Below the pieces are notes generated by a model. That model did not search any database. It saw nothing but the letters and a program-made list of their open reading frames with translations, and had not been told where the DNA came from. 64,000 nucleotides of DNA from Sclerotinia nivalis (Eukaryota > Ascomycota > Leotiomycetes > Helotiales > Sclerotiniaceae), in assembly GCA_029531795.1 (NCBI GenBank), contig JAPEIS010000001.1, positions 6,758,001 through 6,822,000 of the forward strand. Direction: 5' to 3'. This document shows positions 35,139 through 48,168 of the stretch, piece after piece. Both the position numbers and the translations under genes were made by a program. Positions within the stretch are counted from its first letter, which is position 1. Each line of letters starts with the position of its first letter.

Positions 35139-38100
35139 CTAAGGGTTTTTTTTCCCTAAATCCACAACTAATAATATTTATTAAAAAATAATACCATTAA
35201 GAATCTATATCTGTATATACAAGGAAGGGCATGAGAGAGAATTAATGGAGTACCTACCAGGATAATAAAGGAACCTTGACACATCTGTCTTGAATTCGTG
35301 ATTTCGCGCTTGTACTGTACTGTACCTTATACGGTTTATTTATTTTGTTGGCCTGGTCTAGTCTCGTTTCCCTCTTCCTATTTGTTTTACCTTTTCCCTT
35401 CGCTTCGTCTCTCTTTTTTTTGGGAGGTGGAGGGAGTGAGTGAAGTGGAGGAGCGATAGTGGAAGAAAGGCTTAGGTTGTGTTTTGTTTGAGTGGATTCT
35501 CTGGGTGCAGATTGATAAATTTTATTAGATACGGGTACAGGAATAGCTGCGGGTAGGTAGGTTTGCTAGTAAATTTCGAGCTAGCGAGTGATGGGAAAAA
35601 GATCTTGAGACTTGGAGACTTGGAGACTTGGAGAGCTGGAGAGCTGGAGCTGAAGCTGGAGCTGGAGCTGGAGCTGGAAGATGATAAACAAGGGAATCAA
35701 GGGAATCCAAGAAATCGGATTTCGGGTTTCAGTGAATGAATGAATTACCTAGTAGTATGGGTAATTGTATCAGTATGATCCAAGTGAGTAAAAAAGCTCA
35801 GAGATTTGGTCTTAGATTTGGATATTTGATTTTGATTCGGATTTGGATTTTAATAATTACTTGAATAATAAGAAAAGATATCTGAGGGTAGAAAGATAAC
35901 AGACTCCGAAAAGGTCATAGAAAGAAAAGAGTGAGTGATCGGTGTTGGATCAACAGATGGAAGTGAATTTTGCACATAAGATGATCTTGTTAATTTTATT
36001 GTGCTATGAAAGAGCGAACCAAACAAGGCTAGCTAGCTGTGAAGAGAAGTTGGTGAGGAGTGACATTCATTGATTGATTTGCTAAGCATTACTTGTAATG
36101 GGCGAGTACATCTGTCAGTTCAGGTTCTGGAATCTAACTAACCTGGCAGGCACTTCTAATCCATGACCCTCGAGCACATATATCTATTTAAAAAGTCGGA
36201 AAACCCTTGATGGATTGGATGGAATCATATTAACTCAACCAGCATTCATGCATCCATTCATGCATCCATTTGCATCAACTGCAGCGAAAAAAAGTCAGCA
36301 AGAAAAAAAAGCGGGAAACCTCGTTCTGAGCACGAGGGTTACTTGGGACCCACAAGCAGCGTGCGTCCGGCGTGTTTTCTCGGTAGTGTAAAAGAACAAG
36401 GGGGATTGATTGAATTGTTCTATGCCTAGTTATGTTGTTGTTCCTCAACCAGGCACACTTTTGAATGAAACACTATTAATTGGTTGAAAGAGGAAAAAAG
36501 AATGGATGGAAAGTACCGATACAACTAATCTATATTAGGTACTAAATTGTATAAGTGGACTTTTGAACATCAAGAGTGGAATTTGTTTCCTGAACTTTTC
36601 AATTACTTTTACGATCGAATTCTTTCGGAATCTATGCCCTCATGACTAGATGAAGAAGACGCACTTTTGCCATCCTCATTTGTATAGCTTGATTACCCAC
36701 CTTATTGACTCGACATAACTTTCATGTGTGATATACAGTAGTAGCTTCGGTAAGGAAGGGAAACGGTATTCAAAATAGGAATAGCCAATTCGGTAACCCT
36801 ACACATATCATCCATCGCCATTCTTATTCTCATGCACCTAAATCCCTAAATCCGAATCGGACTATTATTACTCTATCGCGTCGCTTTAATTATCGCCTGT
36901 CACCGAACTTCGGTCTTTTTACTCCAAAGCCGATCTGAGAATTAAAGGAAGGCCAGGGAGGTACTTTAGGTCTTTTAATTCACATGTGCGGAGTACGCAG
37001 TAAGACGATTGATTATGCCTCGACTGGGTAGTAATGGTACTAAAAATCCATCATGTACTTCTCCGCACACACCATTTAAAAGACATTCGTCAAATGAACC
37101 AATGACACAAAAGGAGGCGAATATGCTTTCATAAAGGTTGTCACAACTCGTGGGACCGGTAAGCACACTAAGATTCATCTTTTAAAGTTAATGCCAGGTG
37201 AATCTATCGCGTTTTCTCGTTTTTTACTCGTGGCAGACAGGGATCCAGTTTGTCATTCAATGGATAAAGCAGAACCCTTGAAACTTTTTAGTAACCAATA
37301 CTTTTGGCTGCAATTGAAGGGATTATTTGTAGGTGTGTGTAGCTATCTATGACTAACCAAGATAGATACCTATTTCTAAAAAAATAAAATAAATGATAAT
37401 ATTCATTCTAGAATTAATAATTAATCTATACCTACACCTGTCGCACCATCATTATCAGCCTAAATTGATAGACGCAATGGTAAGGCAAAAATATTAGGTA
37501 CACCGTAAATGTACTTACTGGCTGGTACTTTAAATCACAATTTTTTGCTAAGTAAGTATAGTCGGTTGGTTACAAGCTTTACGCTTTAACTCCGTAAAGT
37601 CAAGTAAATCTGAGACTTCAACAATTCTCTTACTTCAATCTTCCACTTTAGGTCTTAGACACCCACCACCCACCAGCGCCATCTCCATCGGCATTAAAGT
37701 ACAGCTATCCACCCATCGAACAAGGGACAGGACAAAATAAATGGTTATGATTCTTACGAACCGCACAAGTTCAAGATAAGAAGATCCTCAAACTCCGTTG
37801 ATCTGTTCAATTTGATCTTCTTCTTTTTGTCCCTGGTTTGTTCTTGTGTTTTGTTATTTCCATATGGGTGTTTATGTCCCTCTCTTGCTTTTTCCGTGGA
37901 ACCATAAATATACACAGAGTAATCGTGGAATCAACTTTCTTTTCTAACTTTCGGTGTGAATGATCATCTTCTCTATGATGAAATATGTCTCTCTCTCCCC
38001 TTTGACTGATCCAGTTCAGCCTGCTTGGAACCGAAATTTCAAGGAAAGTTAAAAAGATGCACATGTCGAACATATTCGGAAACTCGTATCATTTTCCCTT

Positions 38101-41100
38101 TCGGCACTTGTTCTGAAACCCGATTTAGAAAACCACCATCGGCAATAGATTCCCACGGCGTATACGGTACATTTAAATTGTCGAACTGGTGGTGGGTGGT
38201 ATGCAGTTTTATCTACGTTAACTTACAAATCAACCTCATTTTTTCTTGGTACTACCTGCTGGCCACCTTGATAGCATGATCGAGTCCACCTATTCTAATT
38301 TACTGTGTAATGTAACAGAGAAAATGTTGCAGGTTGACTGTATAGTACTATACTTTACATTAGTGAGCCTGTGTAAAATTGCCCTCAGTACCAAGCACGA
38401 TGATGCGAATACCCGAAAGCCACGCTTCTTCAGTGTACATGAAATCCATCAACGTGCCTTGTCGTACATACTTTGGTTGGATCAAAAGGAAGGTAATTTC
38501 CCTTATTTCGCAGGTCGCGGTCGCGTGCACGAAACTTACTCAGACCGCCACCAATATCCTCTCATCCCGATATTGGGATGTGTAAACACACGGCACCAAC
38601 TACGAAACTCTTTCGCCAATAGGGCGGGAATAAATGCAATCTCTGTCAACGGTCTGCATGGCTGAAAATGTCACCATTGGAGGGCGGGTTCATACACTGG
38701 TAGATGCGTACGTCGCACTAAACCACAAATCACCATCATCGTACAGTGTTAGGTCGATTGTAAATGAGGCATGACATGGATGGATTATCACGAGACAAAA
38801 ATTTCGGTACATAAAAAGAGGGTTTTGTTGTCAAAACTGTTGACTGGCAGACCGGGCCCCGATTTCCTTCGGGTAGGGCAATGAGATCAAATACCGCATA
38901 AATGTGTTTGGCGCTTTCCTTTCGATTTGTCACCGCTCGATGAACATGGGAAGGATTCCTGGATCCATGCGAGAAAAAAATTGTTGTCTGATAACCCCTG
39001 TCCTTTAACAATCAGACCAGCGTTTCGAGAAGCGGTGAAGTATAATAAATTTGGGACTATTGAGAAAACGGCAAAGTGCGACGATCATGCAGTAATCGTG
39101 CTTTTGCTCGCAAGTAAGGAAAAGGACGTGGGCTGGCGGTAAGATCATATATGGATATTAATATGGATATCAACTTGTCAAGTGATTTTGTCGTCTTATA
39201 GTAGGTATCAATAGTCAACCATTTTTTGACAGGTTCTGATATGTATCACATCACCGCCAAATTGGAAGACAAGTATATAATCTAGGAAGGTTGGCCGAAA
39301 CTATCTAGCTTGGCAAAAGGTGTTTGTGGAATTGACAAGGGGAAGAAGTAAATGGGATGAAGGCATAATGCATTCCCAGTTGGGCTGACCGACCGGCCGT
39401 CGTTTGCTGGTTGGTAAAACCTTCCCACTGCTCGGAGGGTATATGGCATGCAAGACACCCAGTATGTCAACGGCAATGGGGGATCCCCTGGTTCATACAC
39501 TGTACGAAATAATCTCCCCTTTCATCCTTCCCCGGTCTCGTGTAATACATGCACGGAGGAGGAGGTCGAGCATGCGAAGTTCCAATATCCAATACGCACG
39601 AAGGGATGTGTTGCACAGACTTTTACTGCAAACTCAATAGTCCCATAGCCCGTCTCTAACGCGCATACAGCATCCATCGTCAGGGATACTTAAGACACGC
39701 TTTCGATGCGCATAAATCACTTTTCTTGTTGTTGTGGGTTCGTTTACAACTAGTAAGGGGAAGGAAAGAGGGGAATAACCCCGATGTTTTGAGGCACAGT
39801 TGAATTGATTCATGAAATTGTAATGGTTTAAAAGAAAGATTTGGTTAGAGGATTGTAGCGAATAGAGATTGAAAGTGGCGATATGGGCTTATAGAATTAT
39901 CGAGAAGCAAAAAAAAGCCTTGAACGGGCATCAATAGTGGACTCCCACGTTTTCTTGCCACGTTTTTTCTAGGATGTCCCAACATTTAGTACGATGTGAT
40001 ATCATCTAATCATCTAACCAGTGGGGAAATAATTCATCTGGTGCCGCTTAGAGTGTTTGCAGAAATCCACTCACTGCACTCATGGTTACATACTTCCGGA
40101 ACAGAAATCCACATGGATGTAATAACCCTTGACCAAATGCACAAATCTATTATATCGGCGGATGTGGCGAGTGCATGAGAAAATACAGTCAGATTTCTAT
40201 TTGTAAGAATTGGATCTTGGTAAACTAAGAGGAAAAAGAAGAGAAAATATTGTTGAGGGGAGAAATCATGATCTATCGAAACATATCCACCCCCATACAG
40301 GTATCCTACAGATCCACCGTTTGTTGATAGACTTTAGATGATTCGATATAGCCATCGATGGGAAAGGCGTTATGCTTGAAATTGCCATGTGTTAATGGAA
40401 AGCCACCAATTTTTTCTGTACGAGATGTAACGGCAAAATATTCAAAATTCGATCTCTCAACCACGAGGTGATGTCTCAGCCTTGTACCTTTCTTTTTATG
40501 GTAAGGTCGAAAAAGAAAAAAAAAAGACATATGATAGGACTTTAAAATCTATTCCTCTATTCCTCTATTCCTATCCAATTTTCAATAATATTTATTTTTC
40601 CATACTGACACTACTAAAATCTGCCCAGCTAAATTAGACGAAACAGAGATGAGTTCTTGTTACTCCACTCTCCTAGTTAACTTTTCAGATCTCTCATATA
40701 ATCTACCAAAAGCAGCTTTTATACAATTGCCCTGTATTGATTTATTGATATTCAGATACAGCTTACAGGAGGGCTGAAGCGGACAATCCACGGAGCCTAC
40801 CATAATTTTTCGAAATGGATACTTGCACCATCGGCCCCCAGCCAACTAATATCAATATCTGCAGCACGCCATGTGCAAAACTTAACTACCCAACAACCAT
40901 GGCGATGATGGCATGTTATGCATTGCATCTCTGTACTTGATTCTGTGCTCTTTGCATATCACGCACGCAGTCAGAAATGCAATTGGATCACGTAACATCA
41001 ACATCAATGAAAGTGTGAAAGATTAGCGTCTGTTGTGTTACCGAGGATGAAACCTTTGAGGCCGAAGATACCGAGGACTTTTTCTTGGCTATCAGCCTGT

Positions 41101-41851
41101 GGTTAAGTCGAGATTACTACTTTATCAATACAGTGTTACCTCAATCTATATTACAGTGTTACTACACTACCATGATTCAGCTGCTGATAGTCTGATGCTC
41201 CATAGTAGATTAATAACTGTACAAGTCTATTCCCGCCGGAGCAACTCTCCGCTCTTCAGTTACCCAGCTATTTCATTCACTGCACCCAGGCAACGTTCGG
41301 CACAAAACCGTAATGAAGTTTCAACAAAGCGTAGGATCGGTACCCAATCTTTGGAAATTGCAAATTGGCACTGCCTCCCTAGCAACAGGCATACGCTTTT
41401 GGTACATAGGTACCCCGGTACTTTCCCCAGCATTATTTTTCCTTTCCCAAAAATGGGAAATGATCCCAGAAATTAAGATGCTTCTATCAGGCTTCTGGAA
41501 AAAAAGACTGGGAATGATACAATAATTCGAAACACCTAAAGAGGAATCGCTACCGAACTATCAACAAAATTGGTCAAGATTTTTAATTATATCTATAGAG
41601 ATTACGCATCAAAGATTGGGGATCGCCAAGTTATCGGACCCCTTTTCTTGCCGGTAGTGTATATAGGAATAGGTATACTTGCGAATTTTGAAAGTGGTCT
41701 GAGGGTGTCTTTGATAGATCAAGTGGTCAATTGTCAAATCTATCGTATAGGAACCATGAGTTTCCCAGACATTTTGAAGTGGAAACTTTTGACAGAAATC
41801 ATTTAGCCTTGGCGATCCAATTTCCTTTGAAAGTTTGCGTTAACCTACCTT
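35139..41851. other. Gene-poor region, left half
   Basis: This is the long upstream region of flbA and beyond. A GGAGACTT / GGAGCT repeat sits at about 35606-35680. ORFs up to 139 codons (38246-38665 +) and 125 codons (41099-41476 +) exist, but none shows a domain, a credible splice partner or consistent coding composition. No tRNA or rRNA was recognised. I annotate no gene here. Confidence 0.5.
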
Positions 41852-41974
41852 CTAGTCGGTAACACGAGACATAGTTGCATCACCACTCGCAACCTCTTCC
41901 CAGCAATCAACAACAACACGCACGTCACCCCTGTTGACGATAATTTCCGATGCCGGTACGAATGACTGTTTCAT
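41852..41974 (-). CDS. 40-codon ORF downstream of a heat-shock element
   Basis: The minus-strand ORF starts at an ATG (41974) and ends at a TAG (41852-41854). Its sequence (MKQSFVPASEIIVNRG, then VRVVVDCWEEVASGD) has balanced, globular-protein composition rather than low complexity. An in-frame stop lies just upstream of the ATG. It begins 90 bp from the perfect triple heat-shock element at 42064-42093, in the direction that element could drive. It matches no family I know, and may be a short protein, the first exon of a longer gene, or chance. Confidence 0.3.
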   Translation of the reverse strand: MKQSFVPASEIIVNRGDVRVVVDCWEEVASGDATMSRVTD

Positions 41975-42063
41975 TTTCTCCTACAGCATTTCTTCTGTGT
42001 CAGCGATGAAAGGATTTCCAATTTAAAATTAAAAAAAATGGGGTTTCAAAATCGTATGAGCTA

Positions 42064-42093
42064 TTCTAGAAAGCTTCTAGAAGGTTTCTAGAA
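42064..42093. promoter_or_regulatory. Triple TTCTAGAA heat-shock element
   Basis: Three identical copies of TTCTAGAA lie at 42064-42071, 42075-42082 and 42086-42093, an exact 11-bp period. Each is a tail-to-tail pair TTCnnGAA, the Hsf1 contact pattern, and the spacing puts the copies on one face of the helix. A CCAAT box in reverse (ATTGG) follows near 42136. The nearest ORF in either direction is the minus-strand 40-codon ORF at 41852-41974. Confidence 0.7.
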
Positions 42094-44130
42094 GCGCTCA
42101 GCTTGTCCTTTGGGAATCCTTGGCTCCGTTTTTATTGGTCCCCATCAATTTTACAATCGGATGATCGATCCATCGTTAATCCTAAACTTCCACGGACAGG
42201 CATTTCGTATTCTACGTGTCTTCTATCTCTTGTCTAGGATCGTTCATCTGAATCAAGTTTGATCAAAGGAGGGAGACAGAGTTGTTAGGCTGGCTGAAGC
42301 TTCAAAACATGTACCAAAAATACATATTTCGATCCCGTCACCGTTCAAAATCCTAGCAAAGGCGACAAACAGCCCATCGGTGAATATTTAGAGATTATTC
42401 TCTTAGTGTCAGTCTATACCGACGGTAATACCCGAACTTTCAGTAGATACTAAGATTTCTCACCGTTACTTATTGTCAATTGTCAAAGTGGACTTTATTC
42501 TAGTACAAGGATCCCAGGCATACGACATTGAGATATCACGGGCTTGGAGTATTAGGTACACGATACACACACAGAAAAGGAATTTCTCCCCTTCTCCATC
42601 TCATGCCGAACTCGGGGCTCACATGATACCTGGATTTATCCGTCCAACTCGATCCTTACCTAACCACTTCATCAAGTATAGGAATAGGATAGATATAAGG
42701 TATCTCTAAACAAACCTTCCTTCCTAAAACATCTTTCCCGGATATCATTTCCGAATGGTAGGTAACCTGCATCTTTATATATCTTGGATTGGCTGTATGT
42801 ACATTTGCATTATATATACGCGCATTCCTCGTGGCTTTTATCCGAGTGATGAGTAGAAAACGTGTGATTGATATTCGCGCGCAGTATACCTTTGAAAAAT
42901 CATTCAGTATATAAGATGTATATGACAAACAAGGGATTGAAACGTAGGTATGCATGGCACTTTAACACAACGTAATGTGAGGATGGGACTTGCGAGGCGA
43001 TGGAAAGCGTGAGGGAGATGTATGTCTACTAGGTGGCTGGCCCTCCTGTTGAAAAATTTAACGTTGTAAGCCTTACAACGATGATTAGTGATATTCATAT
43101 GTATGGTATGCATTCCATCAACCCCAATTTCATTCCCTCTTATCCTATGTCCTATCTTCACAATGTCCAAAAAAAAAAGTTATCCATCTCACGCGCAAGT
43201 GCGCAACAAGTATTGCCTGTTTTGTTCCTCTTGTATGTATATATAAACCCCAATCAAAAGCCCACAAACCTCAAGATATAGATGCAAATCCCTATCTAGG
43301 CAGATATAATATATACAATATAATATATTACATACTCACATTTTAAAATCTTCGCACAGGGGACTTTCTGCCCTTTTATTGCCTTGTTACTATTACTAGT
43401 ATGCTGTATAGTTGTATTGAAATGGAGGGAATTTATCGGATTATGGATGGCGGTTTTGTAATGCGAGTCGAGGAAGTGAGTAGGGAAGTAAGTAAGGAAG
43501 TAGGTTATTTGCGCTTTACTTTATTTTATCTCATCTTGTTTTATCTCGTTCCATCTTACTGTTGGCTAGCTATATACATACATACATACCTTCCTTCCTT
43601 CCCACCCCTTCACCCCGCGCAAAAAAAACAATCTCAAAACCCCCCAACTCCCTCCATAAAGTTATTTCCTTTCTTTTTTTTTCCCTTTTATTATCTTTTC
43701 TCCAGAACTGGAATTAAATCTACATCTAAATCTAAACTTATGAGGTGTTTACTGTATAGTTTTTCTCAAACTACTTGCCCCGAACTCAGCTGATCCATTG
43801 GCCTCAAGGCTTAATTTTAGATAATCAATTTATAGTATATAGCATATAGTGTATAATAGCTTTAATCGTCCATAAGCATCCGTTTCTGGGCGTCAGATTC
43901 GGGAGTGGTGATTCGATGGCTTTTGATGAGATGCGGGATGAGTGTGAGAAATGCGCATTGTTGGTGGGGCGAATTTGTAGTGGGTATTTTGTGTTGTGTT
44001 ACGTTGTGTTGCGGTATGTTATGTTATGTTATGTGTATGTGTGTAATGTATATGTTTGTGGATGGGTCTGGATGCGTGTAGGTAGTTAGTGAGTTAGATT
44101 CGACGATTGGGCTTGATGATTGGGCTTGAG
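42094..44130. other. Gene-poor region, no supported gene
   Basis: Only scattered short ORFs, the largest being 130 codons at 43401-43793 (+), which runs into CT-rich and T-rich DNA and looks fortuitous. Short ATAC repeats occur near 43575. Confidence 0.5.
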
Positions 44131-44235
44131 ACTTGAGACTTGAGACTTGAGACTTGAGACTTGAGACTTGAGACTTGAGACTTGAGACTTGAGACTTGAG
44201 ACTTGAGACTTGAGACTTGAGACTTGAGACTTGAG
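44131..44235. repeat. 7-bp minisatellite, 15 perfect copies
   Basis: The unit ACTTGAG is repeated 15 times without error, preceded by one degenerate copy. Because 7 is not a multiple of 3, all three frames on the minus strand stay open and encode a heptapeptide repeat; this is a consequence of the repeat, not evidence of a gene. A related GTGATTA repeat lies at about 44590-44620. Confidence 0.95.
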
Positions 44236-46677
44236 GTTTAAAATTGCGCTTTTGCAATTGATGAGTGGCGGGGGCGAGTTAAGATACGGAGTTCATATAC
44301 GGGGTTCTGGATAGGATGGGAGGGAAATGATGAGGGATATAATGAGGGATAAAGATAGATGGATGACTAAACAAATGCTGATGTGATCAAAGACCAAACA
44401 TAAAGATGAGTATTAGTATCTTATTATATAATGATGACGGGACTTACATGATGCTGCAGCTGACGGTATGTACGACATACGGCAAATAGACCGAATGGGT
44501 ATTGTGTAAAGACCGCGGTGGTAGGAGATAGGAGGTAGGAGGTAGGATGTAAGAAACTGGGTTTTTGAGTTTAGAGTATGGGTTCGGTGATTGGTGATTA
44601 GTGATTAGTGATTAGTGATTACCCGAGAGTTTTGAATTGATGTAGATGCGGAGTTTTTATTGCTGGATAGAGCGGTACTCTAAAGCGAGGAGAGAAATAG
44701 TAGGGGATATGGTTTGGGGTGCTGGTGAGAGGTTCTGGATTATTTGCTGGTGATGAGAGGAAGAGAATGTAGGTATGAAAAGACATATAATGGGTGGGCT
44801 ATTTTGTTTTCTTTTAGGTTGTGGGTGCAGTCTTGAGTTGAGATGCTGTGTTTTATTTGCTCTTTTTTTGTATACGCTGCTTTTGTATTATCTGGCTTTT
44901 CTTATGCAATATGCTTTTGATTGAGTGTTAGGGCAGTGGCTTTCGGATGGTATCATCTAGGATTTTGGGTGCCTCATTGCTGGAAAGTTACTCGAATGGT
45001 TTGAGTGGATGTTTTATGTGAATGAATGATTTGATATGTCTTGTGCGTATGGACAATGAAGTTGAGTTAATAGGATGAGAGATAAAAAAAAGGGGAGTTA
45101 GCATTAAAGCATTCCTAGTATAAAACAACTCTCATCATGAGCGGGATCTTGCTTTGTATTGAGGAAATCATATCTGGCAGGTAATTCTAAGTAACCAGTA
45201 CACTGCTCATGGGAAATCACTGGATAGGATACTCCAAGTAGACGCCGCATGGAGTTTTGTAGTTGGAAATCCCCCAAGGGTTTATGTGATTTATGTGTTT
45301 TCGACCAGTGATATGTGATATTATTAGCATATTGATATAAACTAGGAGAAGAGAAAGAGATTTAGGTTTCATTCGATGTGAAATCTATTGCGCCCAACAC
45401 CAATCAGTTTAAGTAATCTCCTGCATCTTCGATATCCAAGAAACCTATAGGCACGGGGTATGTTCTATTTCGAGTACTAAACTCGGAGTCGAGTGACTAT
45501 GGTGAATCTAAACTGATATACAACAACATACATTCATTTTTCTCTTAGAGGACTTAAATCTTTGATATACTCATACTCAATGTTTAAACGTACGTTGTGG
45601 CGTATTACTGGGCGCTCTTAAACCGGTCTCGGATAGACGAAACCCTCTGAACGTTCTCACGGAAAGTGCATCTATAACTAGTGGCTATCTACTATGAGAT
45701 GAGCTTGGTCTTTTGGATTTGGCCATCCGATCATAGAAGTGTCATGAGGACTAGCAAGGAATCATAAAACATCATGATCTGTCAGAGTCCGGTAACTCCA
45801 TTTTTTATGATAGTCTAGAGACTAGATGTAATGATAGCTTGTTAATTAAAGCTCACTGAAATGGACACTGATTATACAAGCTAACTTAATACAATGTCGT
45901 ATACTTTATATGCATATAGATGAATGAGTTTATTAATTTGAATTGATCTTGTCTAGTCTCAAAGGATAATTACTGGTGCGTTGATTCACACACTGCAAAA
46001 CTTCAAGACAAACCTAGGTCGGTCGTCCTTTGATTTAGGTAAAAGATTGGATTGAACTCAGATTGTTCCCATTTTTGAGATATACAGCAAATTATTGGAC
46101 TCATATCCAATATTGCTAGATCCAAAGTTATGAAGTATTGACTACCAAGCCTTAAATCGGCATCGGTCGGTATTGCTTGGCATATGCATAATCAAACGTT
46201 TTGTTTGAGTGAGAGCTCTACACAGCATGGAATTTCTCCAAGCATTCAAGGAAGACATGTTCATTCAAGCATTCTTATATCCAGATGTTGACGCTGCAAC
46301 TTTTACAGACCGTGCTGTGGCTTTAATCTGGAGCGGCTCATTGGCGGTTTCGCCTTGCTTGTACCAATTTCATATGCAAAGTCGCAACAAAACATTACTA
46401 TCGCGAGTATCCCGGATGGGCAAGTCATATTGACATTCAGAACTTAAGAAACAACCATTTCTGTGGATTCATAAAAGGCCTTTGATCTTCGGAGATATAG
46501 ATTAGATCAGGTAAAACAAACAAGGATGAAATTACATTCTATCTAAAATCTTCGTGGATCATCATAAATACATAAAATTATCAGTAGTATGAAATCTGAT
46601 ATTATTTATCACCGGGAAGTGCAAAATATAATCCCAAGAATAAATATATATACTATAGCGGCCCACATCCGAAGATT
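44236..46677. other. Gene-poor region, no supported gene
   Basis: G/T-rich DNA to about 45060, then ordinary AT-rich intergenic sequence. A 74-codon ORF at 46209-46433 (+) has no supporting features. Confidence 0.5.
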
Positions 46678-46980
46678 CTATATACTATCCATATCACTAA
46701 AGGGAGGAGGCTAGGATATTGAAAAGGCTGATATATACACGATAAAGTAGAAAATATATACCTTTCGAAGTGGTGTGCCTTGGAATTCCATTTGTGCGAT
46801 AGTAATCACGTTGCCAAAAACATCGTAAAAGTCATAACATAGAATCAAAAGTAAGAGAGATAATCCTGAGACTATCCGAAGATACCCAAATGCTTCTGAG
46901 TATAGTCCGAAAGCACTTGCTCCTGTATTCACAATAGTTACCATTCCTGTAACCTCCACCACGTAGGGATAGGAGGTCAT
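46678..46980 (-). CDS. Possible small two-exon membrane protein
   Basis: A minus-strand ORF from the ATG at 46980 reads through a protein-like, hydrophobic sequence (GMVTIVNTGASAFGL, then IVSGLSLLLLILCYDF). At 46761 a GTATAT donor follows CGAAAG. A CTAG acceptor 51 nt on (46711) would add ten residues (PPPFSDMDSI) and a stop at 46678. The product would be 83 residues with one or two membrane helices. Without the intron the ORF ends at 46711. No family is recognised, and no neighbour supports it. Confidence 0.3.
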
Positions 46981-47286
46981 GTTGAGAATGAGTTATGCTG
47001 CATTATTTAATTTAGCTAAGAACAACTGATTTGAGTTGCAAAAATCATCTAAACTGAAACTACTTTGATATCTAAATTGCCTTAAGTATGTCGAGGTGAT
47101 TACAGTAAAATTTCATAGCTTGCGGAGAAGTGATGCATAGTAGTGAAGGCGGACTGTGTTGAGAATCCTTTTTCGATCCGAGCTGGTGCTCTGAATGGAA
47201 AATTAGATAAAGGATATGTCGGTATACCTCCGGATGTCCTCTGAGTATTCATTGGAGTCTGTCAGCATTTGGAATACGATGAGCAG

Positions 47287-47344
47287 CGCTCACCAATAAC
47301 TTGGAATGTCAGGATCGCTCACCAATAACTTGGAATGTCAGGAT
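47287..47344. repeat. 29-bp perfect tandem duplication
   Basis: A 29-bp unit starting CGCTCACCAATAACTTGG occurs twice, directly adjacent, without mismatch. It lies in intergenic DNA. The rest of 46981-48168 shows no supported gene. Confidence 0.95.
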
Positions 47345-48168
47345 AGCCTGCTCTTAATTTGAACATCTTGACGCTTCCCACAGTTTGGTGTAAATTATAG
47401 CTTCTCCAACCCAACAAAAAAATTCTTCAATTAGTATTGTCGAATTACACAAAGGAGAAGTTTTATTTGCAAGTCACCTAGATTAAGGATTTTGGCAGCA
47501 ATCTCTCTGATTTTATCTTTCCAGATACAAACTTCCAGAAATCTATTTTAAACACTCGGAGAATACCAGGATGCGATTTATATCGCAATCTTACAATTTC
47601 AATGCTGTGTTGTTTGTAAAATATGCAACATACCCATTTTGGTATTGGACTTCAGTTTCATCTTTCTTAAAACAAGTTCGCAGCCCTCCAGCTTAAACAA
47701 GAAATTAGGATTTTTGCACCCATTAACATTAATCTCAAAGCCCTTTAGTCTTCCTGAAGTTCCCTATATTATCGTACATATCTTGTACCAATGCCATACT
47801 AAAGAACTAAACACCGATATAATTAATGGATTAGTAGAAGAGAATATATCAATCATCTGAATTAGGCGAGAACCCCTTTAAACATTATAGTAGATCGTTT
47901 AGTTACAAGAGAACGAATAAGAATCTTTGTATTCTACAATCGAATATCAAATACATTATAATCCGGTTATAATGTTCCATTTTCACAGAAGGCAAATTTT
48001 TCTATTATGTTCATTTACGACATTTAGTCCCAGTGAGCTTCTTCGTTCTCGGCGATTTTCGTAACTCAGAAAAAAAGTGTCATTATACCTCTAGTGATAT
48101 TTAATCTAGTAACTTATGAAGTGTTGAAAATGACCATTTATTAGAATCTAAGAAAATAACTTGATAGC

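Noticed and set aside
35525..35710. Possible upstream ORF in the flbA leader with Pro-Ala repeats
   Set aside because: It has no ATG (it begins with TTG) and its repeats come from GGAGCT-type DNA. No evidence that it is in the transcript.
38246..38665. 139-codon plus-strand ORF in the gene-poor tract
   Set aside because: No recognisable motif, overlapping ORFs in other frames, and no credible exon partners.
44024..44257. 77-codon ORF with heptapeptide repeats (SSLKSQV)
   Set aside because: It is produced solely by the 7-bp minisatellite, which keeps every frame open; the flanks have no coding character.
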